A stretch of DNA of 31,830 nucleotides from a virus: positions 1-31,830 of the IMG/VR virus record IMGVR_UViG_3300005664_000034. The stretch is one strand, 5' to 3'. Both the position numbers and the translations under genes were made by a program. The first letter of the stretch is position 1. Each line of letters begins with the position of its first letter. The notes beneath the pieces are model-generated. The model worked only from the letters and a program-made list of their open reading frames with translations, was not told where the DNA came from and did no database searches. This document shows positions 9,251 to 16,863 of the stretch, piece after piece.

Positions 9251-10117
9251 TTACGGGGTAAACGGTCCAGTGGGGAGGGTGTAGCTGCTGCCCGTGTACT
9301 TGACCCCAGCCGATATGAGAATGTTGTCCAGATAGAACGGCGTGCCGATGTTGTACAAGGCTCCACTGTATCCAAATTTAACATCAGTTAACGCCCATGG
9401 GGTGGATGAGAACGAGGCGGCTGTAATCGTATCTACCAACGTACCAGCTTGGTATAAGTTAAGAGCGCCCGAGTCTTTATCCAAAACCACAGCAAACTTA
9501 ACCCATGCTGATGTTCCAGTATTATCCGACTCTAATGCTGTAGACAGACTACCAGCCCCATTCTGCACGTTCACAATCGGGTAGGGGTCAAACGGTGGGC
9601 TGGTGTCATACAGCACATCCAGACCTATCTGGAAACCATCGGCTGATCCTGAATTGATGTAGATCGCTGGTCCGCCCCCGTATACCCCACCACCATAATC
9701 CACACGTCGTACACTGAACTCAACTGTCCAGTTTTTAGATGTAGTGGCTGGAGCTGCTGAGGATACGTTAAACTCTGTTGTCTCTAGGGCGATAGAGTAC
9801 GTACCGTATTCCGCGTAGGTGCTGTCTCTGTATACATTCCCCGCCAAAAGCCCAGTAACCGTAGTCGCTGAAATTTCCTCTTCCGCCGTGGTGGTAGTCG
9901 CTGTCTCAAACCCGAACAGCATTTCTTTCGTAACGGACCCTGCCGCGATAGACACGGTACCCGCTGCTGTAGTCACAGACACACCAGTTACGGGGAGACT
10001 AATAGTCTTACCAAAGGCCCCCACAGCCGCGATTGACTGATTACCACTTAACACAATCCCTGACGGGGGAACCACAATCCCCATTAGCAGGTGGCGGTGG
10101 CCCATCAATCCCGTCAT
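9251..10117 (-). CDS. LamG/concanavalin-like tail-surface protein, 288 aa
   Basis: The ATG at 10117 overlaps the upstream stop (ATGA) and is preferred over a GTG two codons earlier. Residues about 35-60 contain LPVTGVSVTTAAGTVS, which matches the unit of the repeat protein at 15796-16863. Residues about 85-275 read as a beta-sandwich lectin-like domain: WTVEFSVRR, AIYINSG, FQIGLDV, WVKFAVVLD, LNLYQAGTLVDT and FYLDNILIS are typical alternating strands of LamG/laminin-G or concanavalin-like folds. Such domains on phage tails bind glycans on the host surface. It forms a coupled pair with the 151-residue fibre-tip-like gene upstream. Glycan binding is inferred and no specific ligand can be given. 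Confidence 0.8.
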   Translation of the reverse strand: MTGLMGHRHLLMGIVVPPSGIVLSGNQSIAAVGAFGKTISLPVTGVSVTTAAGTVSIAAGSVTKEMLFGFETATTTTAEEEISATTVTGLLAGNVYRDSTYAEYGTYSIALETTEFNVSSAAPATTSKNWTVEFSVRRVDYGGGVYGGGPAIYINSGSADGFQIGLDVLYDTSPPFDPYPIVNVQNGAGSLSTALESDNTGTSAWVKFAVVLDKDSGALNLYQAGTLVDTITAASFSSTPWALTDVKFGYSGALYNIGTPFYLDNILISAGVKYTGSSYTLPTGPFTP

Positions 10118-10569
10118 GACCACGCCTTAGCTAGAGTCACCTTCCAAGTAGTACCTTGGTCTAGGCTAGTCAAACCCATCTCATCTATAGCCCCGTTAGC
10201 CGTAGAGACATTACTGATAGTACCACCTTCCCACTTGAACGATGCGGGCCACGCCACTGTATACGGTCCAGCCCCTTGCACAAACTCTATCCACTTCGTC
10301 ATCCCCACATTGGCTGTGGCTACGTTAATGAATACGATGCTAGTGACGTTGGCTGTAAGTACCAGCCTGAAGTAATCCCCACGCGCACAGTCCACGGTCA
10401 CCACACCAGCTACAATAGTCAGTGTAGTAACCGTATTCCCTACAGTCGCCGCGTACGTGACATCATTGTTCAACCGAATCAGGTAGTTGTTAATGTCCCT
10501 GAATATCTGGTCGAACGCGCCCCGCGCATACTCCTCTGGTGGGTTGGGTATGGTAGGTGGACGCGCCAT
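10114..10569 (-). CDS. Short tail-fibre protein with a shared C-terminal domain, 151 aa
   Basis: The first 35 residues (RPPTIPNPPEEYARGAFDQ and a short helix) resemble a docking segment. Residues 58-151 match the last 97 residues of the fibre at 14542-15786: both have VDC near the start, then WPxxFKWxGGT, an ST-containing turn, and end with TTW/TSW, a short strand and AKA(W/F) or TKAF. The domain is therefore an interchangeable beta-structured fibre tip or trimerisation unit. Its start overlaps the stop of the nozzle-like gene (TAATG), and its stop overlaps the lectin-like gene (ATGA), so the three are likely coupled. The assignment as a virion surface protein is an inference from domain sharing and location. 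Confidence 0.8.
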   Translation of the reverse strand: MARPPTIPNPPEEYARGAFDQIFRDINNYLIRLNNDVTYAATVGNTVTTLTIVAGVVTVDCARGDYFRLVLTANVTSIVFINVATANVGMTKWIEFVQGAGPYTVAWPASFKWEGGTISNVSTANGAIDEMGLTSLDQGTTWKVTLAKAWS

Positions 10570-12404
10570 TAGGCTCTCCTGCCGTCAGGCTGAATCTCGA
10601 TTCTAGGGTTACCTAATTGCCACGCCACACCGAGCCCTGTACTCTCCACACGCAACGCCACCTGCCTACCACGTAGGCGAATCCAAGCCTGCTCAGTGAA
10701 TTGCTCCACTGGCACCGTGGCCGATCTGGTAATAGGTGAGGCGGTTGTCTTGCTGTAGTTCGACCCCGGCGTATTACGTACCTTCACCGTAAAGTTCACA
10801 GCGGGAGCCACATCGGTAGAATTTTCAAACGTGATGTCAGGAATCAACCGTTTAATGAACGAGAACCGCTCACCATCCTCGATGTCCATATCAGCCGTTT
10901 CAATGTACGCTTCGATTGCTACAGCCACTCCCGACGACACGTCGTCAAACCCCACTTCATGGTACAGTAAATACCCGTCACTAGCCGCGATAGGGTACAC
11001 GCGAATCTTAGAGTCCAGCCACGCTGTACGATCCATGGTACCTACATACCAGAGATTTTCTAGGTAGTTATAGATAACGTACCGATCTGGGGCTGACATG
11101 CCATTCGAGCAGTAGAACCACCACACCTCATTAAACTGCTCATTTGATCCGCTACATACTTGGTAGGCTTGACTGTGGTCAAAGTCTTGGAACACGAACC
11201 CACGTACGTTACATTGCAGGGTGTCCACCCGACCGTTGTACACGTAGAACTTATCAACCCCCATCCAATACGTGGTGTTATTTACCGTCACCACAGAGTT
11301 AGGTGAAATGATGCTGGTATTAGACGACACAAGGTCGAACCCGAACGTGTAGGGTGGGCCGAGGAATTTCTGGGAGTACAGAGCCGAATCTGTAAAGATC
11401 AGCGTTTCCTGCTTAGTCTGTTCAGCAGTAATAATCTGGGAGCCGTATGACAGTCTATACTCACCAGCCGTGTTCGTAGGAAGCTGCGTCCAGATAGTAA
11501 AGTCTTCTTGCGTGGCCCAACGGACTAGCAGCCTGTCCTGTGTAGCGCTACCGATCTCATTACAACCATACGCCACCAAGTGACGGTCATCAGTCACAGC
11601 GATGCAGGATGCCACCGTAGGCGCATCGGTAGCCACAGTCGTGATGTTTACAGCCCTAGTCCCAACGCCAGTTGTATTGTCCCAGTAATAGATGGCCCCA
11701 TCACGTATGTTTGCGAAGAGGTCTTCACCATAATTGTCTTGGCTCCATAGCCTTAGCTGGCTCGTGACGCCGATGGATGAGGCTGACCCCCACGTACCCC
11801 GGCCCCACGTCCCTGCGCCCCACCCTGTGCCCCCCACAGCCGTTGCCAGCCCTGAAGCGATGAGGTACTTGATCGTGATCGACCCTGAGGCGGGGGTACC
11901 GGAACTGGTGGCCGCTGTAGTTACCGTAATGGTGTAGTGGTCCGCATCCACATACGTAACGTAATGCTCAGTGTTAATCTCCGTGATAGGGATACCGTTG
12001 AGCGCCGCAGCAAGCCCCGAGATAACTACGTAGTCCCCTGTCGATGCGCCATGCGCCGTATCCGCTACCGTAACCGTGGTAGTCGAATTGGTAGTTAGAG
12101 CGTTCGTAGGAGTCGTCGTGGTCCGCAGTGGGGTAACATCGTTGATCGTGGTTGCCGCTTCGATATACAGGTGGTTGTTCGTCCCGATACTGAGATAGTT
12201 ATCAGCATTCAGGTTCGTCCAATTCCACAGGCTACGACACGTTCCAAGGTACTGGGTATCAGTCACACGCACCCACCCGCCAATCTTCTCAGGTCGAGAA
12301 GAACGGAACCGAACTTTATCCGAGTCCCAATACTGCCCCTCGTTACTGTAGTTAGTAGCCTCCCTATTGAGGCCGGGGCGCGGGGTGATTTTAACGAGTG
12401 GCAT
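10569..12404 (-). CDS. Tail nozzle/stabilisation-like protein (gp10 or tail tubular B type), 611 aa
   Basis: This large beta-rich protein opens with PLVKITPRPGLNREATNYSN and then WDSDKVRFRSSRPEKIGGW, a beginning I recognise from podoviral tail proteins of the P22 gp10 or T7 gp12 type, which form the tube below the portal and adaptor. The body has many short W- and Y-containing strands (LWNW, LRLWSQDNYGEDL, TYWMGVDKFYVYNGR, NEVWWFYCSNG, NYLENLWYVG) in the manner of a propeller. A Thr-rich insertion occurs at about residues 95-175. An AAGGG ribosome site precedes the ATG. No transmembrane segment is seen. The tail-tube location is inferred from length and family resemblance and was not tested by search. 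Confidence 0.75.
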   Translation of the reverse strand: MPLVKITPRPGLNREATNYSNEGQYWDSDKVRFRSSRPEKIGGWVRVTDTQYLGTCRSLWNWTNLNADNYLSIGTNNHLYIEAATTINDVTPLRTTTTPTNALTTNSTTTVTVADTAHGASTGDYVVISGLAAALNGIPITEINTEHYVTYVDADHYTITVTTAATSSGTPASGSITIKYLIASGLATAVGGTGWGAGTWGRGTWGSASSIGVTSQLRLWSQDNYGEDLFANIRDGAIYYWDNTTGVGTRAVNITTVATDAPTVASCIAVTDDRHLVAYGCNEIGSATQDRLLVRWATQEDFTIWTQLPTNTAGEYRLSYGSQIITAEQTKQETLIFTDSALYSQKFLGPPYTFGFDLVSSNTSIISPNSVVTVNNTTYWMGVDKFYVYNGRVDTLQCNVRGFVFQDFDHSQAYQVCSGSNEQFNEVWWFYCSNGMSAPDRYVIYNYLENLWYVGTMDRTAWLDSKIRVYPIAASDGYLLYHEVGFDDVSSGVAVAIEAYIETADMDIEDGERFSFIKRLIPDITFENSTDVAPAVNFTVKVRNTPGSNYSKTTASPITRSATVPVEQFTEQAWIRLRGRQVALRVESTGLGVAWQLGNPRIEIQPDGRRA

Positions 12405-12412
12405 ACATACCC

Positions 12413-12802
12413 TTATTTAGCTACGCGCTTGACTTTCTCAAACGAACGTAGTCCACCAAGCCCCAACATGCCGAGCATAAGCTCGAACAGCATACCATCA
12501 TTCCCAAGGTCTGGTGGTTTCAATTCAGGGTGCCATACAGCAGCAGCCCACGTCAACATTGGGTATCCGATATACGTATAGAGCAGAGAGGCTCCACACA
12601 CCCAGCCGATGGCAGGTCGCCAGCCACTGACGAAAATGCTAGGGTTAGTAGCTTCGGCTTTGTTAACCTCAAGCTGCCCTTGAACGATAGTGATCGCTGC
12701 CGCAAGTTCCGCTTTTTCTTGGTCAGTCTTATCAGGCCAGATTTTGTTAATGACATTCTTAGCCAGATCGATACCAGCGGTGAGAGGGTCAAGAGCCATC
12801 AT
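12413..12802 (-). CDS. Holin, GTA three-helix type, 129 aa
   Basis: The motif FVSGWRPAIGWVCG at about residues 57-70, followed by the hydrophobic stretch SLLYTYIGYPMLTWAAAVW, is the signature of the 3TM holin family found with gene-transfer-agent and phage lysis genes. A second hydrophobic segment (LFELMLGMLGLGGLRSF) lies near the C-terminus, and the amphipathic N-terminus may form the third helix. Holins of this class make lesions in the cytoplasmic membrane that let the endolysin reach the cell wall. The gene starts inside the endolysin stop (ATGATG), giving a coupled endolysin-holin pair. Either of the two adjacent ATG codons could be used; the difference is one residue. Confidence 0.85.
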   Translation of the reverse strand: MMALDPLTAGIDLAKNVINKIWPDKTDQEKAELAAAITIVQGQLEVNKAEATNPSIFVSGWRPAIGWVCGASLLYTYIGYPMLTWAAAVWHPELKPPDLGNDGMLFELMLGMLGLGGLRSFEKVKRVAK

Positions 12803-13266
12803 TCTTCCTTCAGGTTTTTAGCCACACGCCTAACCCACCCTTTACCATGAGCAGGCCACGAACTCATTTCAGTCATCCCGATCAGTCGCTCAGCATTGAA
12901 CCAGTTATTGAATTTCAACGGTGGCATATACGAGATTGCTTGCAGGGTCTGGGGTCCGAACACGCCATCCACAGGAACACCTACAGTCCGTTGAATGTTC
13001 TTAATAGCCGCCACAACGCCAGAGTTTACCGCCATATCAAACACATGGAACTTTACGCTATCAGGCACCAGATCACAGCCAGCAGGTCCCCAGTAGTCCC
13101 TACGGTAGAGTAGCTTAGCCCGCTCCAATGTCATGTTGAGAATATCCTCACCGGGGTAGGCTTTCTTGGAGATACCGAAATTCGTTTCACCCCCCCGGTC
13201 TTTAGGGTCATTAACATAGCCACCCTCGTGCCCGATGAGTTTCTCAAATGCTATGTCGAAGTTCAT
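12799..13266 (-). CDS. Endolysin, GH108 muramidase with C-terminal peptidoglycan-binding domain, 155 aa
   Basis: Residues 1-75 carry the GH108 (N-acetylmuramidase) pattern: LIGHEGGYVNDPKDRGGET with the likely catalytic Glu14, then NFGISKKAYP. Residues about 80-155 (FDMAVNSGVVAAIKNIQRTVG, then VDGVFGPQTL) match the partner PG_binding_3 type domain. The enzyme would cut the glycan backbone of peptidoglycan at lysis. Length is normal for single-unit phage GH108 lysozymes. There is no signal peptide or anchor, so export must rely on the holin encoded immediately downstream with a 4-base overlap. The start overlaps the previous gene's stop. The family assignment is based on clear motifs and is one of the firmest in the window. 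Confidence 0.93.
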   Translation of the reverse strand: MNFDIAFEKLIGHEGGYVNDPKDRGGETNFGISKKAYPGEDILNMTLERAKLLYRRDYWGPAGCDLVPDSVKFHVFDMAVNSGVVAAIKNIQRTVGVPVDGVFGPQTLQAISYMPPLKFNNWFNAERLIGMTEMSSWPAHGKGWVRRVAKNLKEE

Positions 13267-13592
13267 GGTATTCTATTCAGTCTATTGTATAGTTCCGGGA
13301 CATTGACTTCATATACACCGTTCTTAAGTCTTGCTAGTGGAAGTTTATGGCCTTCTTTTCTGGTAGCCGTTAACTGAACTATACCCAACTCATATATCTT
13401 TGTTAATAGTTCTCGTTTATCTGCTGGAGATAGTTCCCCTAACATACCCTTAAAAGTAGCTTTAGAACTATCCTGCCCATCTATCTCTAACGTGGCTACA
13501 GCCGTAAATTTAGGTTGAATTTCTCCATCTACAGCATTAGGACATACCCTAACGATATACGCTGGTGGAGTTATCAACTCTAAAGTTATCAT
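13263..13592 (-). CDS. Small protein of unknown function between adhesin and endolysin, 109 aa
   Basis: I do not recognise this protein. The start ATG at 13592 overlaps the stop of the glycine-rich gene (ATGA) and is preferred to an in-frame GTG 48 bases upstream. It is a mixed alpha/beta soluble protein: strands at the N-terminus ([15 protein letters not shown]), a helix with SPADKRELLTKIYEL at about 70-85, and a basic segment TRKEGHKL. No signal peptide or transmembrane segment is present. Its DNA is clearly richer in A and T than the flanking genes, which suggests separate acquisition. Position directly after a fibre and adhesin pair leaves a tail-fibre chaperone possible, but nothing in the sequence proves it. 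Confidence 0.75.
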   Translation of the reverse strand: MITLELITPPAYIVRVCPNAVDGEIQPKFTAVATLEIDGQDSSKATFKGMLGELSPADKRELLTKIYELGIVQLTATRKEGHKLPLARLKNGVYEVNVPELYNRLNRIP

Positions 13593-14545
13593 GCTACCGT
13601 ACCATAAGCCCGCGACGAAGATGCCGCACCACCAGTCCACGTAATAGCGAACCCGTTAAGGTCAACAGCCTTACCACCGGCTGCGCCAGCATTGTTCGTT
13701 TCCACAGCGCTGGAATTCACAACTGCATTACTACCAACGCTGCTAGAGGCATTACCCGCTCCACCCGTGGAACTTGAGCTAGTACCCGCTGTATTGACTT
13801 CCTGTCCGTTACCACCAGCAGCACCCCAGCCACCGCCACCGCCACCAGCGAAGCCGAAGGCCGCTCCAGAGCCATAGCCACCGCTACCGCCGCCACCGCC
13901 ACCGCCACCACCGCCACCGGGAGCAGCCGTAAGCGAATTTCCACCAATGCCTCCGCTACCAGCCGAGCCACCAATTTGACGGCCACCACCGCCACCACCT
14001 GACGTGCTAGCTGTACCTGTAGAGCCTGCTGCGCCCACCGCCCCACCAGCGCCACCCGTCTGTGGGGAGGATGTAGAACTACCACCAGCACCACCACCAG
14101 CGCCGCCACCACCAGAACCGTTAAGCGCTTTACCCCCGCCACCACCGCCACCAGCGATATACCCAGAGGTATTAGTTACAGTAGTGTTGAACCCCAGTTT
14201 GAGGGCAGGTCCCCCGGCTGTAGGAGCTACTAGACTACCACCTGCTGAGACAGTAGCTCCATCCCCGCCCTTACCCATGATATAGCCATTATTGACTAGG
14301 GTAATCGTGTCGCCAGAAGTTCCACCTTGCAGCGTCAGGCCCGGTAGTGTGGTACCGTTACTCCACAGATAGATACCAGAATTGATCGTAACAGTTACGT
14401 CAGTATTACCGGCTGAATATCCACTGAGTGTGGTGATATCGAGGACAGGCTCTTGCGTATCAATCGAGTATGTCTGTGAAGCGGACACACGCCCGCCCCC
14501 GCCCCCGGAACTACCTTCAACAGAGCAGCGAGTAGCGAAACTCAT
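13589..14545 (-). CDS. Glycine-rich putative distal tail adhesin, 318 aa
   Basis: The ATG at 14545 overlaps the fibre stop (ATGA). An earlier in-frame start exists but lies well inside the fibre gene. Residues about 20-130 are strand-rich ([41 protein letters not shown]). From about 130 to 270 the protein is mostly Gly with Ala and Ser, including runs of 5 to 11 glycines separated by short loops. It ends in a non-repetitive beta segment ([13 protein letters not shown]). Glycine-run sandwiches forming polyglycine-II helices are known in gp38 adhesins of T-even-like phages such as S16, which are encoded just downstream of the long fibre, as here. Receptor binding is therefore a reasonable inference. 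Cysteine is nearly absent. Confidence 0.8.
   Translation of the reverse strand: MSFATRCSVEGSSGGGGGRVSASQTYSIDTQEPVLDITTLSGYSAGNTDVTVTINSGIYLWSNGTTLPGLTLQGGTSGDTITLVNNGYIMGKGGDGATVSAGGSLVAPTAGGPALKLGFNTTVTNTSGYIAGGGGGGGKALNGSGGGGAGGGAGGSSTSSPQTGGAGGAVGAAGSTGTASTSGGGGGGRQIGGSAGSGGIGGNSLTAAPGGGGGGGGGGGSGGYGSGAAFGFAGGGGGGWGAAGGNGQEVNTAGTSSSSTGGAGNASSSVGSNAVVNSSAVETNNAGAAGGKAVDLNGFAITWTGGAASSSRAYGTVA
13880..13925. repeat. Triplet-repeat tract coding for a long glycine run
   Basis: On the plus strand the tract reads as imperfect cca/ccg/gcc triplets (GGN glycine codons on the coding strand). It encodes the longest glycine run of the adhesin gene. Tracts like this can gain or lose codons in frame by slippage, so length may vary between relatives. 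Confidence 0.7.
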
Positions 14546-15786
14546 GTAAACGCCTTTGTAATCGTTGCGTACCAAGATGTCGTAGCTGTCCTGTATGTAG
14601 CTACCACCAAATCTACAGAGTTAGGGGCTGTAGACAACACGCCAGCCGTACCACCCGGCCACTTGAATCCAGTAGGCCAATTAGACCCGACCGTTCTTGA
14701 GCCTGTAGCGTCTTGGGTAATGAATAGGTTCACTGTCTGTCCATTCCGTGGATTACTGAATACCATAGCCCCAGAGAGTGAATTGGTGAAGGTAACAGTG
14801 AACACATTAGATTGTGAGCAGTCTACCGTAGTCCCCCCAGCAACAAACGTAACCGCTACTGGTGGGGTAGACGCCGCTGTGAAAACACCTTCGGCGGGGG
14901 TAGTGGCTCCAATTGTACCATTCAGCACTGCTGAGGTTGCCGTGAGCCCTGTAATCGTAGGCGACGTAGCAAAGACCGCTGATCCTGTACCTGTCTCATC
15001 CGTGAGCGCTGCCCGCAGATTTGCGCTGGATGGCGTAGCCAGAAACGTAGCCACGTTGGTGCCCAGCCCTGCGACACCCGTACTCACAGGAAGACCCGTG
15101 CAATTGGTTAGCGTCCCAGAAGTTGGCGTTCCGAGGATCGGTGTTACCAGAGTCGGTGAAGTAGCGAAGACAGCCGAGCCTGAGCCCGTTTCGTCAGTGA
15201 GCGCAGTTGCAAGATTAGCGCTTGAAGGCGTAGTGAGAAATGTTCCAATTCCGGCTCCCATACCAGTAATCCCCGTAGAGAAGGGGAGTCCAGTACAATT
15301 AGTAAGAGTTCCTGATGCTGGCGTACCAAGCACAGGCGTCGTGAATGTAGGGCTGGTGAGCGTAGGGCTTTCGAGATTAGTAAATGCGCTAACCACGTTT
15401 GTACCATTACAGTACAGCGCCATCGACTTTCCATTGGGGATAGTGATACCACTACCAGCCGTAGGCTTAACCGTAATTGATTGTCCACCAGTGGTGGAGT
15501 TCGTCACGAAATACAACTTCGATGCCGTTGGGCAGATCACCTGTCTAGTCGCCGTAAGAGCTACACTACTGGTAACCGCAAGAAATAGGCACCGCGCCTC
15601 ATCTGTAGCTCCACTAACCGTGGTCAGCGTATAGTTAGCGTCCGTCATGGACACAGCCGCCGTACCAGCGATAGCCGAGTCAATAAGCGTTGTAACGCCA
15701 GTGTTTACAGTAGACCCCCAAGTACCGCTCAGTTCCCCCGTAGTTGGGAGAGTCAGTCTGAGTAGCGACGTATATGTAGATGGCAT
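14542..15786 (-). CDS. Tail fibre with LGTP-type repeats, 414 aa
   Basis: The N-terminus ([20 protein letters not shown], residues 11-30) is a common start of podoviral fibre proteins that dock to the tail. Residues 153-217 and 218-281 are two near-copies of a 65-residue unit: LGTP(A/T)[30 protein letters not shown] and SAVFATSPT. This unit is widespread in phage tail fibres. Residues 318-414 form a separate C-terminal domain also found in the protein at 10114-10569. A GAGGT ribosome site precedes the ATG. The fibre lies between the 13-repeat protein and the glycine-rich adhesin, with which it overlaps by four bases. It is expected to be a trimeric fibre involved in host attachment; trimerisation is inferred. 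Confidence 0.88.
   Translation of the reverse strand: MPSTYTSLLRLTLPTTGELSGTWGSTVNTGVTTLIDSAIAGTAAVSMTDANYTLTTVSGATDEARCLFLAVTSSVALTATRQVICPTASKLYFVTNSTTGGQSITVKPTAGSGITIPNGKSMALYCNGTNVVSAFTNLESPTLTSPTFTTPVLGTPASGTLTNCTGLPFSTGITGMGAGIGTFLTTPSSANLATALTDETGSGSAVFATSPTLVTPILGTPTSGTLTNCTGLPVSTGVAGLGTNVATFLATPSSANLRAALTDETGTGSAVFATSPTITGLTATSAVLNGTIGATTPAEGVFTAASTPPVAVTFVAGGTTVDCSQSNVFTVTFTNSLSGAMVFSNPRNGQTVNLFITQDATGSRTVGSNWPTGFKWPGGTAGVLSTAPNSVDLVVATYRTATTSWYATITKAFT
14943..15330 (-). repeat. Two tandem 65-codon repeats in the tail fibre gene
   Basis: The two copies correspond to fibre residues 153-217 and 218-281. They share the peptides [18 protein letters not shown] and SAVFATSPT, with scattered changes and one boundary difference. 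The DNA has drifted more than the protein, so the duplication is not recent. Confidence 0.85.
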
Positions 15787-15795
15787 AATTACCTC

Positions 15796-16863
15796 TTAAA
15801 TTTGCGTCCAACCGGGGGACTGTGTGTCGTTTATCTGTACCCAGAGCGGTGTTTGGGTATCCGAAATCTGCGCCCATCCGGGGGTCTGTGAGTCGTCTAT
15901 CTGGAACCAGCCACCGATAGAGAATGAGCCGATACTAGCCGTCGCTGACACTCCCGTCAAGGGGACCGTAATACCAAGACTCAAGGTCCCGGTAGCCGTA
16001 CTTACTTGGTTTCCAGTCAGGGGAATAGCAAACGGATCAAGTACCGTTACGGACCCTACTGCTGTAGTCGCTCCTACACCAGAAATCGCCAAACTAAGCG
16101 ACGGAGTAAGCGTACCAGTATTAGTGGTAACTTGATTACCAGACAGGGCTACCGTAGCTGCCGTACTTGGGGTTACCGTACCAACAGCCGTCGTGGCCCC
16201 AACACCAGACAGGGCTCGTGATATGTCTAGCGTTACAGTACCTGTAGCTGTGGTAGCTTGTACACCAGAAACCGCTAGGCTCAGCGATGGGGTTAGTGTA
16301 CCTGTAGCTGTGGTAGCTTGTACACCGGTTAGGGCCGCAGAGAATGTACCAGCAGGGGCTACTGTACCTACTGCTGTGGTTGCTTGTACACCAGAAATCG
16401 CTAGGCTCAGCGATGGGGTTAGTGTACCTGTAGCTGTAGTGGTCTGTACACCAGCCAACGCCGTAGTTATAGCTACCGAAGGAGTTAGCGTACCTGTAGT
16501 AGTCGTGGCCTGAACACCAGCAACCGCTAAACTCAGCGATGGGGTTAGTGTACCTGTAGCTGTGGTAGTTTGTACACCGGTTAGGGCCGCTGTAAACGTC
16601 CCAGCCGAAGGAGTTACTGTACCTACTGCTGTGGTTGCTCCGACACCAGAAATCGCTAGACTCAATGACGGAGTTAGCGTACCTGTTGCTGTAGTGGTCT
16701 GTACACCGGTTAGGGCCGCTGTGTTTCCTGTCGCCTCGAAAAACCACGCATTCAGCGCCGTTGCGAGATCAGCACTACTCGCAGGTGTCGTCTGCTGCGT
16801 CAGCCCGGACGGCTTGCCTCGCGTGCCAAGCGTTGTCTTTAGCGGCCTGCCTTCGCCACTCAT
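15796..16863 (-). CDS. Repeat-built surface/tail protein with 13 GV(Q/G)xTTAxGT units, 355 aa
   Basis: After a 49-residue Thr/Lys-rich leader, residues 50-320 are 13 consecutive units of 20-23 residues with the pattern (A/P)(L/I/V)(T/S/A)G(V/N)xxTTxxGT(L/V)TP. Units of 20 and 22 residues tend to alternate, giving an approximate 42-residue super-repeat. Residues 321-355 are three 11-residue repeats of the form QI(D/S/N)D(S/T)Q(T/S)P(G/L)W and end in QI. The composition is Thr, Ala, Gly, Val and Ser with almost no charge, which suits a beta-solenoid or stacked beta-sandwich shaft. It sits directly upstream of the tail fibre with a 9-base gap, so a tail or head surface role is likely. No enzymatic motif is present. 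Confidence 0.82.
   Translation of the reverse strand: MSGEGRPLKTTLGTRGKPSGLTQQTTPASSADLATALNAWFFEATGNTAALTGVQTTTATGTLTPSLSLAISGVGATTAVGTVTPSAGTFTAALTGVQTTTATGTLTPSLSLAVAGVQATTTTGTLTPSVAITTALAGVQTTTATGTLTPSLSLAISGVQATTAVGTVAPAGTFSAALTGVQATTATGTLTPSLSLAVSGVQATTATGTVTLDISRALSGVGATTAVGTVTPSTAATVALSGNQVTTNTGTLTPSLSLAISGVGATTAVGSVTVLDPFAIPLTGNQVSTATGTLSLGITVPLTGVSATASIGSFSIGGWFQIDDSQTPGWAQISDTQTPLWVQINDTQSPGWTQI
15799..15903 (-). repeat. Three 11-codon W/QIxD repeats at the C-terminus
   Basis: The codons for residues 321-355 form three units of 33 bases (QIDDSQTPGWA, QISDTQTPLWV and QINDTQSPGWT) plus a final QI. Tryptophans and acidic residues recur at fixed spacing, unlike the nearly uncharged repeats before them. 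Confidence 0.88.
15904..16716 (-). repeat. Thirteen tandem coding repeats (60-69 bp each)
   Basis: The array encodes residues 50-320 of the 355-residue protein. Several units are close to identical at the DNA level: the plus-strand word cgatggggttagtgtacctg recurs near 16285, 16411 and 16537, spaced by 126 bases (two units). That spacing supports duplication in pairs of units and makes unequal recombination likely. Confidence 0.9.

Noticed and set aside
14663-15634. Long plus-strand open frame of 323 codons opposite the tail fibre gene
   Set aside because: It mirrors the repeats of the minus-strand fibre, is made of low-complexity Val/Pro/Thr, and lacks a ribosome site and a family. It is an antisense shadow.
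9251-15786. Possible diversity-generating retroelement acting on the lectin or fibre genes
   Set aside because: No reverse transcriptase, template repeat or variable-region pair is visible. The similarity between C-termini is diverged and not limited to adenine changes.
16200-16720. Regular DNA repeats that could be taken for a CRISPR array
   Set aside because: The period is a multiple of three, there are no unique spacers, and all units are in frame within one protein.
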